Origin: Sulfurospirillum sp. UBA4058
Lineage (GTDB): Bacteria; Campylobacterota; Campylobacteria; Campylobacterales; Sulfurospirillaceae
Length of the DNA: 64,000 bases
NCBI GenBank assembly: GCA_002382085.1
Contig: DFZK01000015.1
Location: 186,001 to 250,000, forward strand
Direction: 5' to 3'
Below are positions 18,005-26,465 of this stretch, piece after piece. The notes under the pieces are model-generated. The model ran no database searches. It saw nothing but the letters and a program-made list of their open reading frames with translations, and was not told the DNA's origin. Within the stretch, counting starts at the first letter, position 1. Each line of letters starts with the position of its first letter. The position numbers and the translations under genes are program-made.

Positions 18005-18411
18005 ATTAAAGCAACAGAAATACCTTTTGTAAGCCATATTGGAATTACAGACGAGGAAGAAAACCTAGCATTAGATTTTCGAGACGATGTCCTCAATCAC
18101 ATTAAAACAATTCATGCAAGTGCTCAATTTACTTTAGCCGAAACACAAAGTGGAATGCATCTGCAAAGACTCTTTCCAGAGCTTGAAGGAAAAGTTATAC
18201 CTGTTTTGAGAGATGCGCAAATGAAGTATAAAAAACCAGCAGTTGAAAAAATTATTGCATTCTCATCAGCCAATGAAGAATCAGTTGAAAAGTTTAAAAC
18301 ACAATTTGAAAAAAAGGTAGAGGGTTAATTCAAATTGATGTAGAAGTTAAAGATATCAATGATGTATTGGTCTGTCAAGGAAGTTTCACTTGGTTTGTTC
18401 AAGCACTCTAA
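18005..18411 (+). pseudogene. Broken hotdog thioesterase-like gene (frameshifted, no normal start)
   Basis: The frame encodes about 107 residues from IKATEIPFVSHIGIT to a stop at 18326-18328, then matches on in the +1 frame (IQIDVEVKDINDVLVCQGSFTW) to a stop at 18409-18411. Adding one A to the seven-A tract at 18309-18315 would join both parts as FEKKGRGLIQIDVEV, a believable hotdog-fold thioesterase/DUF4442-like end. No ATG, GTG or TTG opens the frame; AGGAG lies seven bases before an ATT codon. Either the gene has decayed, or it uses ATT and the tract is a slippage site. Family assignment is tentative. Flanking bases 17788-18004 and 18412-18643 hold no gene I can support; 18412-18643 has an imperfect repeat (AAGCAGTCCAAAGAG / AAGCAATCCAAAGAG). 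Confidence 0.6.
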
Positions 18412-18643
18412 AGACATAACAAATTAGGTAAAAGAGGATGAGGTTACTTTAATACATCCCTAAACCACATGCTCCAAGATAATTCCCACAAATAAAAGCA
18501 GTCCAAAGAGGGTTGAGAGTTGTGCGATGGCTTGCATGAGAGGCATTAGCTTCAAGAGCAGTTCTTTTATAGCAAATGAGATGGTGCATGCGCTGATAAA
18601 TATTTTTCAATAGAGGCAGAAAATAGAAGCAATCCAAAGAGAG

Positions 18644-18670
18644 AAAAGGGGAGTTAGCATTTCCCCTTTT
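18644..18670 (-). terminator. Terminator of the ferredoxin gene
   Basis: AAAAGGGGA and TCCCCTTTT form a perfect nine-base stem around a nine-base loop, 33 bases past the ferredoxin stop on the minus strand. The stem ends in TTTT on either strand. Confidence 0.7.
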
Positions 18671-18702
18671 GCGTTTACATGTAAACGTTTTTTCTACGTT
18701 TA

Positions 18703-18915
18703 CTAGGCACCGCGGACGATACAGCCTTCGGTCGGACAGGCTTCCATGCATGCGGGTGAGTCGTGATGCCCTACGCATTCGACGCATTTGTCGGCGTAAA
18801 CATAGTACGTGTCCGCACCCGTTGGATTTTCGCTGTCATCCACAATAGCCCCTACGGGACACTCATCTATACACGCACCGCACGCGATACAAATATCGGT
18901 AATCTTTACAGCCAT
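18703..18915 (-). CDS. 2[4Fe-4S] ferredoxin
   Basis: A 70-residue ferredoxin with CIACGACIDECPVGAI and a second site CVECVGHHDSPACMEACPTEGC, whose eight-residue insert between the second and third cysteines is typical of clostridial/Campylobacterota-type ferredoxins. It carries low-potential electrons in the cytoplasm, for example to or from pyruvate:ferredoxin oxidoreductase or the Hyf hydrogenase; the partner is not shown here. AAGGAAAAG precedes the ATG. It is a single-gene unit with a strong terminator and a conserved upstream box. Confidence 0.93.
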   Translation of the reverse strand: MAVKITDICIACGACIDECPVGAIVDDSENPTGADTYYVYADKCVECVGHHDSPACMEACPTEGCIVRGA

Positions 18916-18965
18916 AACTTTTCCTTAATTGAGATTTTTAATCAAAAAATTTTACTGTAAGAGCG

Positions 18966-18980
18966 TAGCATGAAAATAGC
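18966..18980 (-). promoter_or_regulatory. Conserved GCTATTTTCATGCTA box upstream of ferredoxin
   Basis: Reads GCTATTTTCATGCTA on the minus strand, then CGCT, about 50 bases before the ferredoxin start. It is identical to the boxes at 16769 and 24864. Distance and the TGCTA element suit a promoter core. Confidence 0.5.
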
Positions 18981-19067
18981 CTGCTTTACATGTAAAAAAA
19001 AAGTCTGCTCTAAGCGATTGTATAGCAAAAGAAGACTATAACGTGAAAAAGAAAACAAAGGAGCTGT

Positions 19068-20192
19068 ATGCAAAGCCGTTCTAGCGATGTATCGGCATGG
19101 AGCGATAAATATTTTTCCAATACTAAAACGATCGTTGAGCATTTTGGCGACACAGAAGTCACGTACGCTTTCTTTTTGCGTCGTCCCGTTTTGTCTGCCG
19201 TGCGTCTTTCTACTTTGTATATTGAGGAGCAAGCCAAAAAGGCGGGACAAACGATCCGCGTTGAGGTGATGCACGAAGAGGGCGAATGGGTGGGAGCGGG
19301 TGAGCCGCTGTTTTACCTCAGCGGTTCGTTTGCGTTTTTGACAGAGCATGAAACGCTCATCTTGCAAAAATTGGGCTCGGCGTGCGTTGCGGCGTACAAT
19401 GCGTACGAGATGTGCCAGATCCTTCCGCATGTTGCTTTTTTAGCGATGGATGCGAGGCATTGCGCGGGCAGAGAAATGGCGGAGATCATGGCGTATGGGG
19501 CGTCCGTTGGCTCGAAAGCGGCGCAAAAGAAGTTTGAAGCGGTTGGGTTTATCGGCAATGCAACCGATGCAACGGCGCATTTTTTCGGACGTGAGAAAGG
19601 ACTTGGCACCGTGCCTCACGCGCTCATCGGCTACGCAGGCTCAACGCTTAAAGCCGCTTCCATGTTCCACGCATGCTTTCCTAACGAAGACATCCCCATC
19701 TTAGCGGACTATTTCGGTCATGAGATCACCGATACATTAGAAGTGTGCAACGCTTTTGCCGATCTTGCGCATGAAGGCAAGATCGCTGTACGACTTGACA
19801 CGCATGGCGGGCGCTTTTTAGAAGGACTCGATACGCAAAAAAGTTATGATGTACTGGGGCGTCATGCACCTGACGCGGTACGAGACTACCGCACCGAAGC
19901 GGAACTGCACGACCTGATCGGCACGGGTGTTTCAGCCGCCGCCATCTGGAGTATGCGTGAAAACCTCGATAACGCAGGTTTTCCCAAAGTACGTATCATC
20001 GCCTCTTCAGGCTTTACACCCTCAAAATGCCGCTCAATGGCATGGGCAAAAGCGCCCATCGACATCATCGGCACAGGCTCTTTTCTTCCCGATCGTTGGA
20101 GCGAAACCAACGCCACTGCCGACATCATCGCTTACGGCGGTGTATCAAGAGTCAAAGTAGGGCGGGAGTTTTTGCTCAAAAAGAGCTGCTAA
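19068..20192 (+). CDS. Nicotinate phosphoribosyltransferase-like enzyme
   Basis: A 374-residue member of the NAPRTase superfamily, which joins nicotinate (or nicotinamide) to PRPP for NAD salvage. Landmarks are EHETLILQKLGS, FLAMDARHCAG (a DxRR-like region), GFIGNATDATAHF, GTVPHALIG, RLDTHGGRF and a late IIASSGFTPSKC ... IGTGSFLPD phosphate-binding section. It is shorter than PncB of E. coli (~400) and resembles the compact archaeal/Campylobacterota branch, so substrate choice (nicotinate, nicotinamide or quinolinate-like) is not certain. AAAGGAGC precedes the ATG and a good terminator follows. Confidence 0.82.
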   Translation: MQSRSSDVSAWSDKYFSNTKTIVEHFGDTEVTYAFFLRRPVLSAVRLSTLYIEEQAKKAGQTIRVEVMHEEGEWVGAGEPLFYLSGSFAFLTEHETLILQKLGSACVAAYNAYEMCQILPHVAFLAMDARHCAGREMAEIMAYGASVGSKAAQKKFEAVGFIGNATDATAHFFGREKGLGTVPHALIGYAGSTLKAASMFHACFPNEDIPILADYFGHEITDTLEVCNAFADLAHEGKIAVRLDTHGGRFLEGLDTQKSYDVLGRHAPDAVRDYRTEAELHDLIGTGVSAAAIWSMRENLDNAGFPKVRIIASSGFTPSKCRSMAWAKAPIDIIGTGSFLPDRWSETNATADIIAYGGVSRVKVGREFLLKKSC

Positions 20193-20209
20193 AACTTTTG
20201 TGAAAGAAT

Positions 20210-20235
20210 CGGGGAAACGCATTTCCCCGTTTTAG
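20210..20235 (+). terminator. Terminator of the phosphoribosyltransferase gene
   Basis: CGGGGAAA and TTTCCCCG form an eight-base stem with a CGCA loop, then GTTTTAGC. It lies 18 bases past the stop codon. Confidence 0.7.
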
Positions 20236-20375
20236 CTTTACATGTAAAGCTAAAAAACAACTACAAATCATAATGAACTCCCTTATATCGGCATAATCTT
20301 TCTCTCTAAAATCGCATGTTATTTGAGCACAAAGTTCACACGAAAAACTATTTTAATTAATTTACTATATATTAA

Positions 20376-20405
20376 TTGACATTTATATCTAAAATAATAT
20401 ATACT
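20376..20405 (+). promoter_or_regulatory. Promoter of the tetR-aarF cluster
   Basis: A consensus -35 TTGACA (20376-20381) and a -10 TATACT (20400-20405) are 18 bases apart, 25 bases before the ATG. The AT-rich inverted stretch around them (ATATATTAAT / TAATATATAC) could be a TetR autoregulatory operator. Confidence 0.55.
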
Positions 20406-20430
20406 GTATTAACTAAAAAAGGTTGATAAT

Positions 20431-21168
20431 ATGAAAATTTCTCAAGAAAACAAAGAACTTACCAAAATTAAAATTTTGGAAGCAGGGGTAGCGTTGATTA
20501 TTGAAAAAGGCTTCAAAGCGGCTTCAATGCGTGAAATTGCGCAAAAAGCAGGGGTGAGTAACCCTACCATCTATAACTATTTTCCAACAAAAGAAGAGAT
20601 GTTGTATGCTTATATCGAATGGAAACATCAACAAGCACGTACTATTTTGGAGGCAATAGAAGGATTCCATACTTATAGCTTACGTGAGCAGCTTCAAACA
20701 TTGGTCGAAACGGAAATTGAGCTTTACTTGGAAGATAGGGAATTTATCATCCAAATTTCTGAGATGGTTTTTCACTCTTCTTCCATCAAGTTAGAATCCA
20801 TTTATGCGACCAATCGGCTTTTTACGGAAACCATTGCTGAAATGATGGCAATTGCTATCGACGCGGGAGAGATTGAAAAACCTCCCTTTGAAGAGTTTTT
20901 GCCTAAGATTTTTTGGGATTATTTTGTGATTGTTGTTGCGTATTGGGTTAAAGACGATACGCCGGCATTTGAAAATACGACTCAATTTATCGACCATTCT
21001 ATGGGCATCATTGAAGCTATTTTAAAATCAAACCTGCTCAATAAAGCCTCAGATTTGGGTATGTTCCTTTTTAAAAATCATTTCCTCTCAGCGATAACAC
21101 GCTTTTCAACCAAGCAAAGCCGTTTCACAAAAATCAAACGAAAATTGGGGGATGTTTTTCATGGATAA
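20431..21168 (+). CDS. TetR/AcrR-family transcriptional regulator
   Basis: A 245-residue regulator with an N-terminal TetR helix-turn-helix (residues ~12-58: AASMREIAQKAGVSNPTIYNYFPTKEEML) and a long C-terminal ligand/dimer domain. It ends with a basic tail. The downstream ABC1-kinase gene overlaps its stop, and three more genes follow with little spacing, so it probably controls its own operon. Base composition of this and the next four genes looks richer in A/T than the neighbouring nap and hyf genes. Confidence 0.88.
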   Translation: MKISQENKELTKIKILEAGVALIIEKGFKAASMREIAQKAGVSNPTIYNYFPTKEEMLYAYIEWKHQQARTILEAIEGFHTYSLREQLQTLVETEIELYLEDREFIIQISEMVFHSSSIKLESIYATNRLFTETIAEMMAIAIDAGEIEKPPFEEFLPKIFWDYFVIVVAYWVKDDTPAFENTTQFIDHSMGIIEAILKSNLLNKASDLGMFLFKNHFLSAITRFSTKQSRFTKIKRKLGDVFHG

Positions 21169-22498
21169 GCCGATTCCACTCACGGGCATGGCACGCGGTA
21201 AAGTCATCGGAAAAACACTGGTGAAAATTGGGGCGAGCCATTCAAAGGGTGCTCTTAAAAAAATGCTTTTACCTACGCAAGATAAAGCGTCCATTCAAAG
21301 TCAAACGCATGAAGAAACCGCAAAAATAATTCTTGAAGCACTCGGCGAACTTAAAGGTGTTTCGGTAAAAATTGCGCAACAAGTGATGTTGGCGTTGCCC
21401 TTTTTGCCGCAAAATTACCTTGAACATATCAGCAAATCGTTTAATGCCATCCCACCCATTAATCGTGCACTTATTCGTAAAATTATCAAGCAAGAACTTG
21501 GTCGTTATCCCGAAGAAGTTTTTGAAAGGTTTGAGTCGACTCCTTTTGGAAGTGCAAGCCTTGGACAAGTGCATAAAGCTTTTTATCAAGGTAGAAATGT
21601 TGCTATTAAAGTGCAGTATCCCGGCATTGCCCAGTCCATTTATACCGATATGGGTATGGTTAAGTTTATGTTACAACGTTTTGCAAAAGGGCAAAACATC
21701 GATCATCTTATTGAAGAGATCAATCAAAGACTGAATGAAGAAGTGGATTATGGTTGTGAAGCAAAAAATATGATGTTTTTTAAGGAGAATATGACGCATT
21801 TAAATATTGTCATTCCTCGCGTCTATCCTGAACTCTCAACCTCAAAAGTACTGGTCTGCGATTATGTAGAAGGGCTCTCTTTGAGTGATTTTTTAAAATC
21901 AAAGCCAACACAAAAGCAACGTAACCACTATGCGCAAATCCTTTTTGATACTTTTTTTACAACGCTTTATCATCTCAAAGCCATTCACGCCGACCCCAAT
22001 CCCGGCAATTTCATTTTTATGCAAGAGGGAAAATTAGGGTTGATTGATTTTGGGTGCATTAAATACGTTGATCATACGTTTTTAACGCAGTATAACCATT
22101 TGCACCTTTCCTTGATAAAGGGGGCAGAAGAAGATGACATTGTGCGTCAATATGCCAACCTTAAGATGATTGACAAGGCAGATATTGTCACAATGCGAAC
22201 GTTTTACCACGAAATCATACAACCTCTTGACTCGCTCTACATCGAAATTTTAAAAGAGGATTGTTACGATTTTGGAGCGGAGCACTCTTTTTCTAAAAGG
22301 GGTTTTGAAACTATTTTGGCAACACAGAAAAAACAGACGCATTCGGTGCATAAGTTTAATCAAGAGTATCTTTTTTTAAATCGCACTTTACTGGGGTATT
22401 ACACGCTATTTGAACAATTGCATGCCAAAATTGATACGAGGTTTGCTAAAGCACTGATGAAAGAACATCAAGGAGAAAACAATGACGCCTCTTATTGA
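21161..22498 (+). CDS. ABC1/AarF/UbiB-family atypical kinase
   Basis: A 445-residue member of the ABC1 kinase-like family. Visible elements are a KIAQQ variant of the KxGQ motif, GSASLGQVHKA (ATP loop), VAIKVQYPG, EVDYGCEAKN, HADPNPGNF (N replaces the usual second H of HxDPHPGN) and IDFGCIK. Family members support quinone synthesis or lipid homeostasis. Because this lineage uses menaquinone, a UbiB role in ubiquinone synthesis is unlikely; a lipid-related role is inference. I chose ATG 21161, seven bases after GGGGGAT, which overlaps the tetR stop; ATG 21152 is also possible. Confidence 0.82.
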   Translation: MDKPIPLTGMARGKVIGKTLVKIGASHSKGALKKMLLPTQDKASIQSQTHEETAKIILEALGELKGVSVKIAQQVMLALPFLPQNYLEHISKSFNAIPPINRALIRKIIKQELGRYPEEVFERFESTPFGSASLGQVHKAFYQGRNVAIKVQYPGIAQSIYTDMGMVKFMLQRFAKGQNIDHLIEEINQRLNEEVDYGCEAKNMMFFKENMTHLNIVIPRVYPELSTSKVLVCDYVEGLSLSDFLKSKPTQKQRNHYAQILFDTFFTTLYHLKAIHADPNPGNFIFMQEGKLGLIDFGCIKYVDHTFLTQYNHLHLSLIKGAEEDDIVRQYANLKMIDKADIVTMRTFYHEIIQPLDSLYIEILKEDCYDFGAEHSFSKRGFETILATQKKQTHSVHKFNQEYLFLNRTLLGYYTLFEQLHAKIDTRFAKALMKEHQGENNDASY

Positions 22499-23921
22499 AG
22501 AAACTCGAAAGGCGGAGAGTTCAAACTCCCCTTTTAACGATATTCGTTTTAGTCTATCGCTCATAGGAGTGAGTCTGTTACTGGCATTTTTTAAAACACA
22601 ATGTGTGCCGGAAGAGGCTATTGGTTTGGGAAATATCGTGTTTTATATGATTGCTTTAATTCCGATGATGTATCTAATACTTAAGGCTCAAATTACCAAC
22701 CGTTACACGCTTTTTGGGTTGCCTTTTATCGTGATTTGGAGTGTTGATATTTTTATCTATAACAATACGTTAACGCAAGTTTTTTTGCCGTATATTCTTG
22801 TAGGATTGATGGCTATTTTATATTTAACGAGTATGCATAAAGTCGATTATTTTTATCAAACATTTATCCCAAGACTGTTCATTTCTTTTTCATTCTTAAC
22901 ATACGTTAGTACCTTTGTTACGCATCTTTTTTCGTATAATCAAAATTATGCAACCTATAAACGAGTCTTCATCGGTATTTTCATTACGCTTCCTTTTGTG
23001 GTTCTATTTTTAGCACTTTTCCGAAATGCCGATACCAATTTTAACAGTGCCGTGACACATTTTCTAAACGTGTTTTCCATGATGAAGTTGAATCATCTTA
23101 TGATGATTCCCGTCTATTTTTTAATTTATTTATCTCTCTTTCTTTACGCTTATCTCAATCGTGCCTCACGATCGGTAAATGAAAATAAAACATCGTTCGA
23201 TCCACTTATTCTGGGTATCTTTTTAGGGGCTTTAAATATTTTATTTGTGACGTTTCTATTCTTCCAAATTGCGTATTTATTTGGTGGGGAAGAGTACATC
23301 AAGGAGTCTGGAATTTCTCCCGCTCACTTTGCGAGAGAGGGGTTTTTCCAACTTGCATGGGTTATCGCTCTGGTCGTTATCATTTTTTTATTTATCATGC
23401 GTCGGTATCAAGGAGAAAAAAGTATTAAAGTTTTAATGACCGCTTTAATGCTTCAAACCCTTATCATGGGCATAGCATCTCTTAAAAAAATGCATTTGTA
23501 TCAATGGCTTTTGGGTGCAACAACCTTGCGTTATTATGTTGAATGGTTGGAGTGGTTTCTTTTAGCTATTTTAGTCCTTGGTGTCGTATTTACACTGTTT
23601 CGTCTATCGTTTTATCAACTGCTTAACATCGTTATGACCTTGGGCTTGATCGCTTTTAGTATCGTCGCTTCGGTCAATATCGACTATCTGGTAGCATCAA
23701 AGGCTATCGAAAAATTTAAGACGGAACCTAGTAAACTCGATAAAGCAATGCTCTCACAACTCTCACTGGATGCTTTACCCGCGTTAATGCACGTATCTAT
23801 TCCTATTAAAGGGAATGTTTTTGAGCAGAGTTGCCACTCTATCATGCAGTATCATTTTGGGCGATGCCAACGAATCAAGCACCACTACTCAATACAAAAC
23901 AATACGAGTGAAAACGAATAA
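22482..23921 (+). CDS. DUF4173/DUF4153-type multi-spanning membrane protein
   Basis: A 479-residue inner-membrane protein with about 12 helices. It resembles DUF4153/DUF4173 proteins: the LFRNADTNF segment after helix five, then SGISPAHFAREGFFQLAWV, and helix pairs to the end. The last ~60 residues are soluble and include a KGNVFEQSC ... HFGRCQRIKHH segment. Function is unknown. It overlaps the preceding kinase gene by 17 bases and is followed by AAGGAGGA and a small gene, so it is in the middle of the tetR operon. Confidence 0.7.
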   Translation: MTPLIEETRKAESSNSPFNDIRFSLSLIGVSLLLAFFKTQCVPEEAIGLGNIVFYMIALIPMMYLILKAQITNRYTLFGLPFIVIWSVDIFIYNNTLTQVFLPYILVGLMAILYLTSMHKVDYFYQTFIPRLFISFSFLTYVSTFVTHLFSYNQNYATYKRVFIGIFITLPFVVLFLALFRNADTNFNSAVTHFLNVFSMMKLNHLMMIPVYFLIYLSLFLYAYLNRASRSVNENKTSFDPLILGIFLGALNILFVTFLFFQIAYLFGGEEYIKESGISPAHFAREGFFQLAWVIALVVIIFLFIMRRYQGEKSIKVLMTALMLQTLIMGIASLKKMHLYQWLLGATTLRYYVEWLEWFLLAILVLGVVFTLFRLSFYQLLNIVMTLGLIAFSIVASVNIDYLVASKAIEKFKTEPSKLDKAMLSQLSLDALPALMHVSIPIKGNVFEQSCHSIMQYHFGRCQRIKHHYSIQNNTSENE

Positions 23922-23932
23922 TAAGGAGGAAT

Positions 23933-24304
23933 ATGATGGATATTGTTGAATTTTATAAAACTTCAGGTATTGACCTTGCAAAGCATAATGGAGATAAGTT
24001 TTATGCATTACATTCTAAAGATGCTTATACCTTATTGGACTTGCTTCATCATCAGCATATCATCGTACACAGCATTGATGTGTTGTACAAAAATGACAAT
24101 GGTCTTTACGGCTATATGACACAATCTGGACAATGCATTAGCTGGGATTTGGACGCTTCAAATATACCCGAAGAACAAAGATATGAAGTTGTCAAACAAA
24201 AAATTCAAGACTTTGATGACGTCGGTGATAAAGAAAATTTAGCCTTTTTATTTTCAGATGAACAATCCTATAAAGCATGGAAGAAAAATCATGAAAAATT
24301 TTGA
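23933..24304 (+). CDS. Uncharacterised 123-residue soluble protein
   Basis: I do not recognise this protein. It is acidic, soluble-looking, rich in histidine near residues 36-45 (LLHHQHIIVHSIDV) and ends DEQSYKAWKKNHEKF. A strong AAGGAGGA site supports the first ATG. It lies between the DUF4173 membrane protein and the VanZ-like gene, which overlaps its end by 14 bases, so it is part of the tetR-led operon. Confidence 0.75.
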   Translation: MMDIVEFYKTSGIDLAKHNGDKFYALHSKDAYTLLDLLHHQHIIVHSIDVLYKNDNGLYGYMTQSGQCISWDLDASNIPEEQRYEVVKQKIQDFDDVGDKENLAFLFSDEQSYKAWKKNHEKF

Positions 24305-24695
24305 ATGCACACAATCACTCAACAGATCAAATCTTCCAAGCCGCATTCTCTATCCCGCAAGTTTTTTTATTTTTCTTGCTCTCATTATCTATCAAGCCGA
24401 TACCGCACATTATAATTTTGCATTTAAAATGGTAGGCAAAATCCCTTACGGAGATAAAATAGGACATAGTGTTCTTTATGGCGTCATGGCATTTTTATTG
24501 AATTACGGTTTTGGAGGAAAAAAATGGTGCAAAATGCAGCTGGGCTCTTTCGTTGTTTTGGTCTTTTCAATTTTAGAAGAGATGAGCCAAGCATATTTTC
24601 CAAGTCGTTCATTTGATTATGCCGATATTATGGCGAGTCTCGTTGGAATTATGGTGTGTACTTTTTTATTTAATTTTCTAAAAAGAGAAAAGTAA
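24291..24695 (+). CDS. VanZ-like membrane protein
   Basis: A 134-residue protein with four transmembrane helices and VanZ-like landmarks: DKIGHSVLYGVMAFLL and the ILEEMSQAYFPSRSFDYADIMAS segment with its conserved E, Q, R and D residues. VanZ-family proteins affect envelope or antibiotic sensitivity, with no known reaction. ATG 24291 is preferred because the residues before it show no homology; a further in-frame ATG is at 24258. It is the last gene of the operon, followed by a terminator. Confidence 0.78.
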   Translation: MKNFECTQSLNRSNLPSRILYPASFFIFLALIIYQADTAHYNFAFKMVGKIPYGDKIGHSVLYGVMAFLLNYGFGGKKWCKMQLGSFVVLVFSILEEMSQAYFPSRSFDYADIMASLVGIMVCTFLFNFLKREK

Positions 24696-24712
24696 TTAAG
24701 CAAAGAAGAAAC

Positions 24713-24739
24713 GGGGAAAAAGTATTTTTTCCTCTTTTT
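24713..24739 (+). terminator. Terminator after the VanZ-like gene
   Basis: GGGGAAAAA pairs with TTTTTCCTC (one G-U) around a short loop, then TTTTTG. A copy of TTTACATGTAAA follows directly. Confidence 0.6.
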
Positions 24740-24856
24740 GTGCTTTTACATGTAAAAATGTTATCGGTCAATTTCTTTCAAAATCCCTTATTTTCCAGAT
24801 ACGGCGCACACGTTACATCTAGCGTTCCCTCTCAGTTATTTTAAAATAATCTTAAA

Positions 24857-24878
24857 TTTTTTTGCTATTTTCATGCTA
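24857..24878 (+). promoter_or_regulatory. Promoter region of the first porin gene
   Basis: TTTTTTTGCTATTTT runs into CATGCTATAC. This matches the T-rich, -35-less extended -10 style of Campylobacterota promoters and includes the 15-base box shared with 16769 and 18966. It lies about 100 bases before the porin ATG. Confidence 0.5.
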
Positions 24879-24977
24879 TACAACTAATGTAAGATGTTGC
24901 TGAGCTTCTTTCATAACTTAACGGATGCGGTATGTTAATTTAGGTAAGAAGCTTCACACTTTTTAAAAGGAGGAATT

Positions 24978-26348
24978 ATGAAGTTAGCTAAACTTAGCTT
25001 GGTGGCTATGGTTGTTGCTGGACTCGCGTCTAGCTCATTTGCGGCAGATACGCTTGCCGATGCGTTTAAAAACGGTAAAGTAAGCGGTGAATTAAAAGCC
25101 TGGTATTTCGATAGAGATACGGGTTCCGCCAATCCTACCGTTTCTACACCGGGTGCATCGGGAACACTCGGTAAGGGTGATGCCGATATCTTTTCAACGG
25201 GCGTTGTTCTTGGTTATATCACGGATCCGTTGTTCGGTTTCGGTTTTGGGGCGACATTTCAGGGAAGCTATGCGCCTTTTGCCGATAAAGACGCAAAAAA
25301 TCTTTATGCTACGGATATGTACGGCTCAGGTGCCGTCCTTTCGGAAGCATACGTAACGTATACGGTCGGTAAAACAACGGCGAAAGTGGGTCGCCAATTT
25401 ATCGCAAGTCCGTTGGTCAACAGTTCCGGTTCTCGTATGTTCAAAGAAGCGTTTCAAGCGGCCGTTTTGGTCAATACGGATCTTCCCGATACGACATTGG
25501 TTGCCGGTTATTCCGACAAATTTCAAGGTCGAACGTCCGATTACGATAAAACCGTAGCCGGCGGGGATTCTGAAATGCCTAGCTTTAAAAAAGAAGCAGT
25601 ATTTTACGGAACGGGTGCGGCAAACGGAGGCTCAAACGTTTTCGGGTTTGACGGAGCTTACACGGCGGCAGCAATTAACAAATCGATTACTAACTTAACG
25701 TTAACGGGTCAATACTTATTTGTCAACGATGTTGAGTTAACGCAAGGCGGCGATGCCAATGTTTTCTATGCGGAAGGTAACTACGTTATCCCTTTGAGTG
25801 CGATGAAAGTGCTTCTTGATGCGACGTATCGCGGTTCACGAACGTCCAATCCTACGTTTGACAGTTTCCACGTCGAGGGTGATATGTACCAAGGTCGTAT
25901 CGGATTTAGCGATCTAGCGGGTTTCAACGCTTCGGTTGCGTACAGTACGGTATCAGAAGACCAATCCGTTCTTTTAGGTGCGGGTAACGGTCCTACGACC
26001 TATACGGCTCCGCTGATCAAAGGTGCGGAAGTCACTTCCGGTGCTAATACGGATGCTTACAAAGTTGAAGTGGGTTACGACTTCTCAAAAATCGGTGTTA
26101 CGGGTCTTAAAGTTTTAGCTCAATATGTAAAAATTAATCAAGATGCTTCAATTGCTCCTGTAGGACAGGCTATCTTGAATAATGCCTCTGTCGACACGGA
26201 ATCAACGTTTTGGAGTGGTCAAGTCGCTTATGCCGTTCCTTCTCTTAAAGGTTTGACGCTCTCTTTAGAGTATGAAGACGGCAAAAAAGAGACGACTTCA
26301 ACGGTGAACTCTGATGAGATGCGATTGAGAGCAACGTACAAGTTCTAG
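24978..26348 (+). CDS. Opr-family outer-membrane porin
   Basis: A 456-residue outer-membrane beta-barrel. A signal peptide ends at SSFA-ADTL. The mature N-terminus (ADTLADAFKNGKVSGELKAWY) is nearly the same as that of the second porin in this window (54801), showing they are paralogues. Alternating strands and the final aromatic RLRATYKF are typical of BamA-inserted barrels. The family forms diffusion channels in Campylobacterota. AAGGAGGA precedes the ATG. Spacing, a promoter and a terminator make it a single-gene unit. Confidence 0.85.
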   Translation: MKLAKLSLVAMVVAGLASSSFAADTLADAFKNGKVSGELKAWYFDRDTGSANPTVSTPGASGTLGKGDADIFSTGVVLGYITDPLFGFGFGATFQGSYAPFADKDAKNLYATDMYGSGAVLSEAYVTYTVGKTTAKVGRQFIASPLVNSSGSRMFKEAFQAAVLVNTDLPDTTLVAGYSDKFQGRTSDYDKTVAGGDSEMPSFKKEAVFYGTGAANGGSNVFGFDGAYTAAAINKSITNLTLTGQYLFVNDVELTQGGDANVFYAEGNYVIPLSAMKVLLDATYRGSRTSNPTFDSFHVEGDMYQGRIGFSDLAGFNASVAYSTVSEDQSVLLGAGNGPTTYTAPLIKGAEVTSGANTDAYKVEVGYDFSKIGVTGLKVLAQYVKINQDASIAPVGQAILNNASVDTESTFWSGQVAYAVPSLKGLTLSLEYEDGKKETTSTVNSDEMRLRATYKF

Positions 26349-26371
26349 TGACGTAGGCGTTCCCATCTTAA

Positions 26372-26400
26372 AACGGCGGCAGCAATGCCGCTGTTTTTTT
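26372..26400 (+). terminator. Terminator of the first porin gene
   Basis: AACGGCGGCA and TGCCGCTGTT form a stem with one mismatch and a GCAA loop, followed by seven T. Confidence 0.8.
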
Positions 26401-26465
26401 GAAATCTTTTAACCCTCGTTTGACTCTTACCGAATCGTTTTCATAAGCTTTTGCGGTTGAAACCC

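Noticed and set aside
17833..18096. An 87-codon minus-strand open frame before the DMT gene
   Set aside because: It is the antisense of the broken thioesterase-like gene and has no ribosome site.
18449..18787. A 112-codon minus-strand open frame overlapping the ferredoxin gene
   Set aside because: It runs through the ferredoxin gene and its terminator in another frame, is arginine-rich at its start and matches no family.
24850..24870. Sigma-54 promoter (TTGCT -12 element) before the porin and torD genes
   Set aside because: No GG element lies ten bases upstream of the GC at any of the T-rich sites.
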